This document shows, in pieces, positions 44,600 through 55,757 of a stretch of DNA of 64,000 nt. Within the stretch, counting starts at the first letter, position 1; each line of letters opens with the position of its first letter. The stretch is taken from contig CM060731.1 in assembly GCA_030704615.1 (NCBI GenBank), forward strand, positions 14,818,001 through 14,882,000, in the 5' to 3' direction. The notes under the pieces are model-generated. The model was given only the letters and a program-made list of their open reading frames with translations, had not been told where the DNA came from and searched no databases. Source of the DNA: Takakia lepidozioides. Lineage: Eukaryota; Streptophyta; Takakiopsida; Takakiales; Takakiaceae. The position numbers and the translations under genes were made by a program.

Positions 44600-45216
44600 A
44601 AGTTTTGCTTAAAGTTGGGAGTGAATACCCTCTTTAGGAGGATTCGATTAAGATGTTTTTTTAAGAGATTTTTGTTGTTAATAATTTTAAATGTTAAATA
44701 GATAGTAGTGATGGTGCATCATAACGATAGTATCAAAATTTTATGGACTTAAATCAACCATTTTTCTGTGATTTTCCTTCGGAGTGTGAGTTTAAAATTA
44801 TATGTCGTCGTAAGGCAGAAATTAGAGATATGATATTGGAGAGGAACAATATCAAGAAGTGTTAACGACATGTCGTCTTTCCTATAATTAGAAATTGGAA
44901 GGTATACATATGTGTATATACATAGTTCATGGATCGAGGTAGATATTTTCCACCTAATTTTCCACCGCCAAATGTATTTAGTATCAATGTGCGCGCCATC
45001 GACAAACATCATCTTGTAAGATTTTTAGTTGCAAAATTTGGAATAGAATTCATGAACCTTGTCATGAGTTCAAACGTCCCTTTTGTATTACCAATAGTCA
45101 CGTACGGGATGGTTTGGGATTGCACTATTTACAGACTGTATTATGATAAGAAAATAGAGATAATATACATTAATCTTAGAAGATAAACACCACGAAAGAA
45201 AGAGTAATGGAGGAAG

Positions 45217-46289
45217 ATGGCGGACAATGAAAAAATGATAGACAACGCACACACTACCCATCAAGCCAATGATCAGATGGTGTGGATAATGGAGCGCTTA
45301 CACGAATTGCATAATGCTCTTGTCACAACCCAACAACAAAACAACGTGTTGATGGAGGAGCTTAAACAAGTAAGACAATTAACCGCCCCGGGACTGGTTG
45401 CTAGTGGGTCGGATACGTTACTGCAAAAAATGACCAAGACATGCAAGGTCGAGCCGTCTAAAGGAAGTTGCGTCATGGGTGATGGATTTATCGAATGGAG
45501 GTACATCTGTCATATTTCCCTACATCAAGTGATTTGGACCACGGAATGTTCATACGATCTTTTCTACTCGACAATGCTTAAACATGGTTATAGACATGGG
45601 AGAGAAGTCAGATTGCAAAAGGAGAACTTTTATTATGGAGCACCTTGAAAGCGGGACTGCTCCAACAATTCAAGGCAGTAGATGCTGTTACAACTGCTCG
45701 AATGAAATTATGGAATTTAGAACAACGCGGGAGTGTGCAAAATTACATTGAAGATTTTTTGAATCTTCAGGTCCAAATCGAAGACGTGAGTCCTGCAGAA
45801 GCTTTAGACAACTTCAAAAGAGAATTGAAGAAAAAAATTCAAGGAGTGGTAATTTTACGCAACTCGGTTGATGTCCACGAAGCAATTTCATTGGCCCAAA
45901 AGATTGAGGGGACGCTACCAAGATACGACAAAGGTATATACGTTCTATTGAACCAGTACGGACCAACGCCTATGGAGCTTGGAAATCTTCGAAGACGGGA
46001 TAACTTCCAATACTCTCAAAGAAATAGGTCGGGAATCAGATATGGGGAAGATAACACACAATGGCAAATAAAATTGAATGACAAGGATGTGACCTCCTCA
46101 ACATTCTCACGAACAGAAGGACAAAGGGAAACTAGACAATGTTACAACTGTGGAAAATTCGGACATCTTGCGGCCAACTGCCGAAGTGGAAGGTACAATC
46201 GACAAACTTATCGAAGACCTCTTAACAGTTTAAGGAGAGGAGAAGATAACGAACATCACAATGAGCAGGAAAACGAGGACAACCAGTAA
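45217..46289 (+). pseudogene. Gag of the chromovirus
   Basis: Two frames joined by a shift near 45640: 45217-45648 (coiled-coil N-terminus, then a gag start) and 45645-46289 (LKAGLLQQFKAVDAVTTAR, KLWNLEQRGSVQNYIEDF, and the zinc knuckle CYNCGKFGHLAANC at about 46139-46180). The tail is acidic and Asn/Glu-rich. Structural protein of the particle; broken here. Confidence 0.8.
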
Positions 46290-46389
46290 GTAGACCTCGC
46301 GGTCTTACTGGTTTTACAAAGAAGAGGAAAAGTGAGGGGCTCTACAAGGAGAAGAGACAAATCAATCATGCGGGCAAGAAAGAGACGCA

Positions 46390-46740
46390 GTTAATTGTGG
46401 CAGATGGAACCTTGGAAGGTATTCATGTGAGAGTGTTGATAGACCCTGGGGCAACATAAAACTTCTTATTTAGAAAGGCTGCCTTGAAACTAGGACTCCC
46501 CTTAGAAAAAGATGAAAGAGAAGAAGTAGAAATGCCAAATGGACATACAGAGGCTATTGAGACATTACCTAAAAGCATAAAGTTGTCGATCGATAAATAT
46601 AGAGAAATCTTATAATGACGAGTGGTCAAACTGGCTCGATATGACGTAATATTAGGCATGCCTTAGATGGAATCTCACAACCCCGATGTTGATTGGCGTC
46701 GAAAGATAGTCAAAACCCAGAATTGGAAAATATGGTGAGA
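46390..46740 (+). pseudogene. Aspartic protease of the chromovirus
   Basis: Reads VRVLIDPGAT then a stop, NFLFRKAALKLGLPLEKDE, and RYDVILGMP followed by another stop. The catalytic motif is DPGAT where retropepsins have DSGAT or DTGAT. At least four stop codons interrupt the domain. Confidence 0.7.
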
Positions 46741-46859
46741 TCGAGTGAGGACACCATATCGAAACCTACCATCATTTGTTATAGGTACTACAACTATATG
46801 TAAGAAAGACGTAATATTTGTAGGGCAAGAGCGTCATCCATAAAATAAGAAACACAAGG

Positions 46860-47700
46860 TCACAGGCAAGGCCGTGAACCGATTATTCTTCATTCATGTA
46901 AGTCATAGCTCCACGCACAAAACACGTGCGGACCAGGACAGACGGGAGGTCTCCCATCCCAATTAGCGATACACATCAGGCATAGCCAAATTAAATTGAG
47001 GGGTAAACATGTACAAGTTACAACAACCCACCAAAGCCATAAGAGAATGAGGGGTCTGACAGGAACAAACACAAATAGAAAGGCAAAGAGGATGGGAGGT
47101 TTCCCGTCCTTACTCACGCTCTCTAGTCTAAAAGAGTCTGACGGGTGTGATGACGAAACCAAAACATGCACATAGTCAGGTAGGGGAGATCTCCCGTGAT
47201 GATACCTCTCATATCGACATGAGTAATGAAATCCAAAACCGAACAAAGCCTACACAGAAACATAGAGCACAGCCATGGTATCCATCGCTCTGACATGAAA
47301 TGAATAAAAAACAATGAATCATTTGTATTCATAATTTGCGCTTAGAGAATAGCCTCATTGTCAATGTACATTATTTATAATATCCCAGTTGGTGGAAGAC
47401 TGTCACCCGGCTAGTAAGAACGGGTAGCGGATTCTACTCTCATCCCAGATCTCCCCATATGGACATTCCATTGCCCTGCATCTGTTTGAGGGCGTTGTGC
47501 TCGCGAACAGATCTCCTCCTCAGAAATACTCATATACCTGCAGAGACCCTCATGGCCTGTTGGTGTGGTATGTCCATCCTTCTTCTTGTCGGATGTTGAT
47601 TTCATACGACGCTTGGCCTTGACTTCCAGTCGATCCCGGTTTTTTGACTTTTACGACTAAAAATGAGTCGTTACCCCAGTGGTAAATGACACGAATGCTT
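46860..47700. other. Unassigned insert within the chromovirus
   Basis: About 840 bp between the protease and the LTR-like pieces of the nested element. It contains three short palindromic words of the type GGGAGGTCTCCC (near 46950, 47093, 47185). No coding similarity is recognised. It may be internal or LTR sequence of a further nested element. Confidence 0.35.
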
Positions 47701-49500
47701 CTAGTGATACATCGTTGTCCAACATACATTCTAAGCACACAATCCTAGAAAGTTGTCACAATTGTAGTGATAATGAGAGTGAACACAAGTGAGAATGGAA
47801 GAGCTCGGAAAGCGGTCGTGGCAATAGGTAAATTCGATAAAGTGTATAGTGAGGGCCTGCGTTGGGTTGGTGGGGGGAGAAGCGTTTATGGGGAGTCCCT
47901 GATACAGCAGAATGTCTGGGCAGAGTCTGGCGGGGCATGTGCAAAACTCATGGGGTTGACATACACAGGTGAGGAGCCAGGGCGAGACCGTATGATCGGG
48001 GGGTGTTGTCACAATATTTGAGATAAAGAGATGGCGCTCCTTCTTCTAGCTCTATTCTCAAACTTTCAAACCTTTTGCTTCCACACATGCAAGACTCTCT
48101 CCTTGCAATACCTGCAAAGTCTTGTAACTCAAGAGCTCTCTCCTTGAGCTCTCCACTTCTTTGATGCAATGCAAAAACACTCTCCCTTGCAACACCTTGC
48201 AAGCCTTGTGAGATACTTGAGTTTTTCCTAGCTTTCTCACTCCTTGGTGTACACCAACACAAGTGCTAAGCTAATTCTTACACTCCACTCACAAGCATAA
48301 GGGCATCTTCTTGTAGTGATAATGAAAGTGAACACAATGGAAACACTCCACTCAATCACATAAACTGAGTCAAGCCAAGGGCACCCTTGCTAAAGGAATC
48401 CACCCTACGAAGCACTCAACACACTCCTTCTCAGTACCTAGAGCTATGGAGGTGAGAGAGGCTCATGGAGGTGAGAGAGGCTCATGGAGGCTCAACTACA
48501 AGAAGATGAGCCCTCCTCAACCCTCACAAGGGGAAAACCCCATCCCCATGTCCCAAGTGAGGCTTGACACCTCACTTGGCATATGAGACCAAATGAAGTC
48601 CCAACACACAAAATACAAATATAAATATCCAAAATGTCATAGTTAACTAGAAGTAGGTAATTCTAGTTAACCATGACTAAAACCATGACAACTGTCGTGC
48701 ACCTAAGCATCGTGTCACAACATACATCGTTGTCCAACATACATTCTAAGCACACAATCCTAGAAAGTTATGTCACAATTGCCCTCCTAGCTGGTGATTA
48801 GGTCCCTCTAACACCAGATAGTTAACAAGTATCAATCTCAATAAGATCATTGCTTGGTCTTCAATCGCACAAGTCCCAGTATCCGAAGTCGATAGATCAA
48901 GAGGTCGGGTGCAAAAGTAGCCCCATCGTTAGTTGTCTTCCTACAATCCATGGCTTTCACTAGGGTATCCATGATGTTGAACTCCCACTAACTAGACCTT
49001 GGGTCACTTGTCAACTCCACCATTGTCATGCCCGCTATTTATGTCCAAGGCATCGTGGACACAACCATTCTTCACTAGGAACCTCCTCAAGTGGCGGTGT
49101 CAAGCATCTTATGTGCCACCCCCTTGAGCATTTGTCACACACCAACATGGTCGCGGCACCACCAGCATGCCCACATAGCATGCAACGCAACCCTGCAGGT
49201 ACCACTGCAAGGTTAGGATCCATTCTCTCATCCACATGTGGAAGGTGACATGACGCATAATTACGCACATGGTCCTTCCATACCATGTCATCTCGACCCT
49301 CCAAAATCAACACTCCTGAAGGCAACACCTCCCGTACCCGTAGAATCATACGCCCTGTTGTGACATCCAAGATCGTAGGTGTTGTCTGCTGCATATACAC
49401 ATAGTCCCCAGGGTTGAATCTCCGAATACCTGGTCGATATCCGCCCCCACGATATCGCAATGTGTCTCGGTTTAATAAGTGATGTGGAAAATCCAAAAAA
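47701..49500 (-). mobile_element. Nested relative of the DNMT gypsy element (3' part, inverted)
   Basis: Read on the minus strand: integrase C-terminus with PHD finger (to 49035), 3' UTR, polypurine tract GGAGGGCAAT, and an LTR from TGTGACATAAC at 48777 to about 48311. Then come an unassigned 300 bp, a short LTR-like piece (48010-47763) and the first ~58 bp of another LTR (47762-47705). The 3' UTR shares ACTAACGATGGGGCTAC and GAGGGACCTA..CACCAGCTA with 38.46-38.62 kb, so it belongs to the same family as the DNMT element. It interrupts the chromovirus between protease and RT. Exact insertion borders are uncertain. Confidence 0.7.
49035..49500 (-). pseudogene. Integrase C-terminal domain fused to a PHD finger
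   Basis: The minus-strand frame reads RRFNPGDYVYMQQTTPTILD, VTTGRMILRVREVLPSGVLI and DDMVWKDHVRNYASCHLP, a typical beta-barrel tail following a gypsy integrase core. It continues directly into a PHD finger: CMLCGHAGGAATMLVCDKC, SRGWHIRCLTPPLEEVPSEE, WLCPRC, with C4-H-C3 zinc ligands complete. PHD fingers read histone H3 tails, so this may steer integration to particular chromatin, much as chromodomains do in chromoviruses (inference). The frame stops at 49035. The upstream catalytic core is missing, replaced by chromovirus sequence. Confidence 0.8.
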
Positions 49501-49503
49501 GAC

Positions 49504-50860
49504 ATGAGTGAGGTCCCTATAGAATTACAGAGTGTATTGAAAGAGTTCAAAGATGTTTTTCCAGATGACTTACCAGCACGACTTCCGCCAAAGAGAAGAG
49601 TAGATCATAAGATTGAGGTTGTTCCAAATAGTACTCCTTCTTGTAAAGTCCCTTATCGATTAGTTCCAAACGAGTTGGAAGAATGTAAGGCTTAAGTCGA
49701 GGACCTAAGTACTATCAAAGGGCTTTCTAAGACCAAGTGTATCCCCGTATGGAACGCCGGTGTTGTTTGTGAAGAAAAAAAAAAGGAGCAATGCGCATGT
49801 GCATTGATTATCGAGCACTCAACCAGCAGACAGTGAAGAACAAGTACCCGTTACCACGCATAGACGATCTATTTGACCAACTGCAAGGAGCAAAATACTT
49901 TACGAAGCTTGATTTGAGGAGTGGATACAACCAAATTCGAGTCGTTGATGAAGCTGTATATAAGACTGCTTTCCGCACTAGGTATGGACATTTTGAATAC
50001 ATGGTTATGCCATTTGGTCTCACCAATGCCCCAGCCACATTTATGGGCCTCATGAATGATATCTTCCGCCCATTCTTAGATAGATTTGTGATAGTCTTTT
50101 TAGATGATATTTTGATCTATAGTAACAGTCTTGTCGAGCATACAAACCACCTCAAACAAGTATTGCAAGTTCTCCGTGAGAATCAGCTATATGCCAAAAC
50201 ATCTAAATGTGAGTTTGGAAAATAAGAAATAGATTATCTTGGGCATAGCGTGAGTAGGAAGGGAATTGAAATAATGAGTGAGAAAGTAAAAGCTATTCAG
50301 CAGTGGATAGCCCCTGAAGACATTACCCAATTAAGGAGTTTTCTTGGCCTTACCGGATTCTAAAGACGATTTGTACGGGCATTTTCAAAGATTATCCAAC
50401 CATTGACAAATCTTTTGGGCAAAGAAATTAGATGGAAGTGGGGTATAGAAGAGGAGTTAGCATTTCAGGCCTTAAATGATGTGTTGTGTTACAACAAGAA
50501 TGGAAAGATGGATGGCACCCAATGTTATTTTTCTCGCAAATTGTTACCTGCGGAACAAAATTACCATACAACCGAACGAGAAGAATTGGCTATTGTTGTG
50601 GCTACAAAACAGTAGAGGCACTATCTTGGAGACAAAGAGTTCATAGTGGAGACAAACCATAAACCGTTGGTGTACTTGGAGACACAGAAAGATCTATCGA
50701 AGAGACAGATTCGTTGGGCGGAGTGACGTCAACAATTTAACACGAAGATCGTCTATGTGGAGGGAAAACGGCAATTGGCAGATGCAATGCAAGGATGTCA
50801 TGCATGAACACATTGACAGAAATTAACATTCAACCCGATTGATGGAACAAGATAGCGACG
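49504..50860 (+). pseudogene. Reverse transcriptase / RNase H of the chromovirus
   Basis: Starts with ELQSVLKEFKDVFPDDLP, then a broken stretch, [53 protein letters not shown] and the catalytic FLDDILIY at about 50098-50121. RNase H is incomplete. After LNDVL the text jumps to CYNKNGKMDGTQCYFSRKLL, so the segment with the first catalytic Asp is deleted; TEREELAIVVATKQ and TNHKPLVYLE remain. Several stops and frameshifts. Confidence 0.85.
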
Positions 50861-50869
50861 GCTTCTAAG

Positions 50870-51335
50870 GATGATGGGGAGATCGGGGACGGATGTGTAT
50901 CATCTTACTCAATTTGTCTACAAAGACCACTATAGTGTCGTATCCCGATGAGGTTTGAGGTAACTCACAAACTAAATTCATGCTCATATGTTCCCAACGT
51001 CTGTTTGGTACTGGTAGTGGTTATAAAGACCTGCTGGCTTGCAGTTTGTTGACTTATTTTTGTTGACATTTCATGCAACTTCGAGCGTATGCCTCCACCT
51101 CGTCTTGCATCCGTGGCCAATAAAATGTTCGTTTTAGTTGTTCGAATGTTTTTTCAACTCCAACATGTCATGTTATCGCCGTATCATGAGCTTCAAACAA
51201 GACTTTTGTCTTCAATGCAGGTTCATCATGGATCCAAAGTTTATCTCCCTTGAATACCAACCCTCGAACTTCTGTCACCCTGTTCATACTGTTACTTGCA
51301 TTTACATTGGGCCATATACAATGTTGCACTAGAAA
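50870..51335 (-). pseudogene. Inverted segment: integrase zinc domain and start of the core
   Basis: On the minus strand this reads VRGLVFKGDKLWIHDEPALK, VLFEAHDTAIT-stop-HVGVEK, FYWPRMQDEVEAYARSCMKC and then WEHMSMNLVCELPQ, YDTIVVFVDKLSKM. These are the HHCC zinc domain and first core strand of a gypsy integrase. The rest of the core continues on the plus strand from 51336. The ~465-bp segment is therefore inverted in place within the element. Confidence 0.85.
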
Positions 51336-52317
51336 ATCTGTCACTGCACCTGAACTAGCTCGACTATATCTGGAAGCGGTCTATTCCCATCATGGACTAT
51401 CTAAAGTTCTCATTACTGACAGGGGTACCGAATTTACTAGCTTGTTTTGGAAAAACTTATTTGGTCTTTTTAAAACCAAATTAGCTGTATCAACAGCCTA
51501 TCATCCGGAGTCAGATGGACAGACAGAGCGAGCAAATCGTACAATTGAAGACATGTTGCGGGCCTTTACGTTAGAAGAACAAGAAGAGTGGGATTGGTTA
51601 TTACCATTGGTAGAATTTTCATACAATAACTCGGTCAACGCGTCAACGAAAGAAACTCATTTTTTTTTAATGTATGGCGAACACCCAAATGTGCCAACAA
51701 CTCTTACAAAGTTCAAATCACAAAATAAGGAGTTATTCAATGTAGCCGCGACTAACACATTTGTGCAACAAATTCGACGGGAAGTACATCAAGCTAAAAA
51801 GAAGCTGATGGTTGCCCAAAATCACCAAAAACAGTATGCAAATGCACGTCGACGGGATTAAGAGTTTGCAGTTGGGGATCAAGTGTGGTTGTCTACCACC
51901 AATTTACACATCATTGGATCGCGAAAACTAAGGGCGCGGTTCATTGGTCTTTTTTCGATCATTAAATTTATTGGAGCAGTAGCATACAAGCTGGAGTTAC
52001 CATCACATATGAAGATCTACCCGGTGTTTCACGTTTCTCTAGTACGTTGTTACAAACCTTGACCATCAATATTCAAAGATAATTAAGAACCACAACCTTT
52101 ACCAGAGTTGATAGACGGAAATGAAGAGTGAGAGATCGACCGTGTCATGAAAAAACGCACATACAAACGAGGGCGACATGAGGTGTTGGAATATTTGGTT
52201 TTATGGAAAGGATTTCCATTACATGAAGCTACATGGGAACCGGTGCAAAATCTAGCAAATGATCAATTGGCAATTCAAGCTTTCGAAAATTCGAACAACG
52301 AGAACGTTGCTTCTTGA
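51336..52317 (+). pseudogene. Integrase core remainder and C-terminal chromodomain
   Basis: Core: KVLITDRGTEFTSLFWKNLF (second Asp), STAYHPESDGQTERANRTIE (catalytic Glu), WLLPLVEFSYNNSVNAS, LMYGEHPNVP. After a stop near 51861 the tail reads VWLSTTNLHIIGSRKLRARF, FHVSLVRCYKP. A chromodomain closes the protein at 52138-52317: VMKKRTYKRGRHEVLEYLVL, WKGFPLHEATWEPVQNLAN. The chromodomain targets chromovirus integration to methylated-histone chromatin. Confidence 0.85.
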
Positions 52318-52330
52318 AAAAGGGAAGGAT

Positions 52331-52705
52331 TGTAACATGGTAGAATCTAAAAGGTTTTAGATGGAGGAAGAAAGTTCTGTAGAAGTTTCTAGAATAATTA
52401 GGAAGATTCCTAAGAAGTTTGACTTAAAGAAGTTTGACTTGAGGCTCTCAAGTCAAATCTCTAAGATATTCATATTATGGAGAGTAAGTCAAATCTTTGA
52501 TAAAGTCATATTGTGGAGAATATGTCAAACCTAGGAAGGTTGACTTTAGGAAGTTTTGACTTGAGGCTCTCAAGTCAAACGTTTAAAATAATCATATTGT
52601 GAAGGGTATATAAACCTGCAATGAAAGCCTAGAAGGCAACGAGTTGTTTTGGGAAAAAGTTGAGAAGTACTTCTATTTTAGTTTGTGTAGATCCTGGGTG
52701 TTATA
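52331..52705 (+). repeat. 3' LTR of the chromovirus
   Basis: 375 bp, matching the 5' LTR with scattered substitutions and small indels, including the TATATAA box. Ends GGGTGTTATA where the 5' copy has GGGTGTCACA. It is preceded by the polypurine tract at 52317-52330. Confidence 0.9.
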
Positions 52706-54784
52706 GTGGCGACTGACGATTGGCCAGTCGCATCGCGCTGACATGTGGCGAGGCGCCATTGGCTTGTCGCGCCCTTTCAAGCATAATGTCATTTAGGGGA
52801 GGGGGGCTGGTGGGCGCCTATATAAACCATCCCCCCCTCATTTTCTGATCACTTTTGCCTCTGTCATGGTGCGGTTCCTTGGCATCATATGGTTCTTTCG
52901 GACTTCGTTGCTTAGCACTGCCAACGGGAGGTGTAAATGTGATATTTTTGGGGGGGGGGAAAGAGAGAGAGAGAGAGAGAGAGGTTTTGTCGGTTTTTTA
53001 TTGGTCAGTCCCACACCCTTGTTCACGGTTCAATCATCGTATCACCATTTTGCTGTTTTCGGATCTCCGACGATCTGTTTTTTTGTAGAAACTACGAAGA
53101 CACCATCCACACGCGTCCATTGCCGTTTTCTGAGGTTTTGTCCAATGTTGGCCGGTTATAAGAATTTTACATATCCGCCGGTTAAGGTTACTTCAATATT
53201 TTTGGGATAGACACATTCCATGGTTATGTATAAGGATAAATTTTTTATTTTAATATATTCACCGGTTATCTATTCTACAAAATTCTTCAAATTTCGACGA
53301 TTATGAATATGACGGTTAGAGGTGTCCTAAAATTGGTGGATATATATGCAATTGGCGGTTACATATAATATATTGAATTGACACTTGTATTTCTTAATGA
53401 TTTTTGTTAAAAATAATCAATTCCCACATGACATCCAAATGAACCTTTAATAAAGATGAGTAATAGATAGATAATGCTAGAATGCTCCAAGTACATGAGA
53501 GATTTATCCACAATGACAAATAAAATGACTAGAGTAAGAAAGGAAGAAAGTCAAAGAGAGAAATTGACTAACATTTAACATAGCAATAAGTTATACATAC
53601 TGAGCGCACCTCTTACAAAAGTTGCCAATACTAAGGCATGCAGACAATCAATGCAGCTGCGTTGTGTGAGGAGGAAGACAATCATGGCAATCAATGCAGT
53701 TGCGTTGTGTGAGGAGAAACGTGTCATATACTGTAACCGCTCTAGGGGTGGTCAAAACGCCTTACTAATCCGGGTATACAGTGTAGTGCTAACTTTAATA
53801 TATGGTACATATACATATACATACTCACCTCCCAACCGTCGGTTATCTATTTGCTCTGTTTTGTAAAAATACCTTGTATGCGGTTATGTATACCTACTAA
53901 TCAGGGTGATAACCGACTCACTAACCGGGGTAAAGTGCTATACCCGGCCAACACAGGTTTTGTCCCTGTAATGGGCAAAGGGTTATACAATGTCCCTTCT
54001 CAAATATTGAAAACACTCTTTACTAGATATTTTAATGTTTAATTTGAAAAAATATTTAGACGTCAAAATCTATAGTTTACAACCACTTGTCCATATACCA
54101 CCTGACACCTCTAGATTACATGTTTTATACCTTTTAGTAAAAGACGACACCTCAAAAACCCAAAACATAAGATGTTATGGACTAGAGCAAATCGACCTGT
54201 TTTTAGGTGCAAAATAGTCCATAGCTCTCAATTCCTAAGATAACTAGTCCATATAAAAGTGGATCTGGGTTGGATTTAAAAATGACACCCCTAGCGTGTT
54301 TTTCTTTGTGCCACTGTATGAGTGTACATGATATTTTTTCAGTCCATAAGATTTTATGTGTAACATCTGCAGTCCACAATAATCAACTTTAAAAGTCCAT
54401 AGCTCTCTGGTACATGATTGTTTTTGCAATCTAACAATTGGTACACATACCTATTGTAGTTAGAAACCCTACACCATATAAAAATAGATGAAATATTGAG
54501 TTGTTGGACAAATATGGGTAAAACCATGGAGGAATGTCACTGCAAAAACTGCCATGTTACGCAAAAACTGAGACACCCAATTCTGCAAATACCCTATGAC
54601 AACAACAAGAAAGAGAGAGTCACATTAGCCCATGTAGTACTTCGGTTCATGGGCAAGCCATTCAATTGGCCTGAGCCCAAAGAGGTATATAGGACGGAGT
54701 AGACCATAGTCTCGTAGATATGAGATTTGTAGCGATTCAATGGTTCATTTGTGAAGACAGAACTCAATTTTGATCGTGCATGTA
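52706..54784. other. Right flank of the chromovirus, no gene
   Basis: The first 80 bp contain further hairpin units like those at 43-44 kb (GCGACTG...CAGTCGC, GGCGAGGCGCC), so the hairpin string continued across the insertion point. A GA microsatellite lies at 52960-52983 and a ~45-bp imperfect tandem duplication (GCAGCTGCGTTGTGTGAGGA) at 53651-53720. No protein domain was recognised. Confidence 0.5.
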
Positions 54785-55342
54785 ATAAATAAAGTCCCAT
54801 TGTAAATACTACATTGCATATGTTCGACCCTGACACCTTTCATCGCAACATAAATGGTTTGTGTATTGTCTCACTGTTTATATTTGTAATGTTCCAAGGT
54901 GCAAGCTGATAGGGCTTTGAGAAAATGATGTATTAGTTCCGTACGAGTTAAACAACTAACGTCCCACACCTCATTTGGATGTGCGACACTACCATGTGAG
55001 GCATGAGTCTGTAAGTAACATGTGCACATGCGGCCTTCGAAGTCCGAACGTGCGATACTAGTCCAGCAAATGCTTTGCTGGAACGTCCGGAGGTCGCATG
55101 TACACCTATTACTTAGTGACTCATGCCTCACATGGTAGTGTCACGCATAAAAATGAGATATGAAACGTAAGTTGTCTAAAACCTATGGAACCAATACATC
55201 GTTTTTCTCAGAACCTTGTCAGAAACATTGGAACATTGGAACATACAAACAGTGACACAGTACACGGCCAGTTTTGTTGAAATGACATCTGTGAGATTCG
55301 AGCGTATGCAATTTATTATTTACAACGAAACTTTATTTACTC
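54785..55342. repeat. Long imperfect inverted repeat (~280-bp arms)
   Basis: The two arms fold back around a centre near 55064, which is itself a small hairpin (TCCAGCAAATGCTTTGCTGG). A 25-bp block is identical in both arms (54985-55009 and 55118-55142, containing CTACCATGTGAGGCATGAG). Further paired blocks run outward (TGATGTATT..GTTCC, TGTCTCACTG/CAGTGACAC, TGTAAATA..ATTGCATA) to about 54785 and 55342. Overall identity is perhaps 75%. It could be a foldback element or a hairpin-RNA locus. Confidence 0.7.
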
Positions 55343-55464
55343 GGAAGACCAGTATTGCTGCTGGAGCGCAAGTTGCAACTGATGGATTATGGTGCGAGTT
55401 CTCTATTGATCGCAGTTGTCACAATCAATGTCAACAATCATATTTACGGTAAGGTGTTTGATGC

Positions 55465-55757
55465 TATTGTTGTTCATGTAGCTGAATTCTGTAGTACTCT
55501 TTTTGCTATTCCCATGCCAACAACATCAGGTCCTCTGAGATCGTCATGTTCAAACGAACGTATCAGCCACCCCGGCCAACTTGCAGCCACGACCCACCAT
55601 AAATTGAATGAATTGGAGATTTGGTGCTCAGTTCCTGGTTTCATGTCCGTGGTGGCTGATACAGAATTCGGAATATGGCAGTCCTAGTGGACCTGATGTT
55701 GTTGGCATGAGAATAGCAAAACGATTCCTAAAGAAATCAGCTACATAAACATCGGCA
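55465..55757. repeat. Second imperfect inverted repeat (~110-bp arms)
   Basis: Left arm GTAGCTGAATTCTGTAG...TTGCTATTCCCATGCC and right arm (reverse) GTAGCTGATTTCTTTAG...TTGCTATTCTCATGCC pair around a centre near 55611. A 21-bp block (ATGCCAACAACATCAGGTCC plus its 5' C; 55513-55533 and 55689-55709) is identical in both arms, and the arms continue to GTATCAGCCACC near the loop. It is 120 bp downstream of the previous inverted repeat. Confidence 0.7.

Larger units (their letters stand above)
44218..52705 (+). mobile_element. Chromovirus (Ty3/gypsy) with LTRs, chromodomain and nested insertion
   Basis: 5' LTR 44218-44585, 3' LTR 52331-52705, both TGTA... and ending GGGTGTCACA or GGGTGTTATA. Primer-binding site TGGTATCATAGCC at 44587-44599 (one mismatch to initiator tRNA-Met). 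A polypurine tract AAAAAGGGAAGGAT precedes the 3' LTR. Flanking GTGGT (44213-44217) and GTGGC (52706-52710) look like a 5-bp target duplication with one change. Order: gag, protease, [2.6-kb insertion], RT, RNase H, integrase (first half inverted), chromodomain. Many stops, so it is dead. The LTRs differ at many more sites than those of the DNMT element, so this is the older insertion. Confidence 0.9.

Noticed and set aside
47763-48310. Complete second LTR of the nested element
   Set aside because: Only its last ~25 bp match the 467-bp LTR; the rest differs, so I leave it as unassigned LTR-like pieces.
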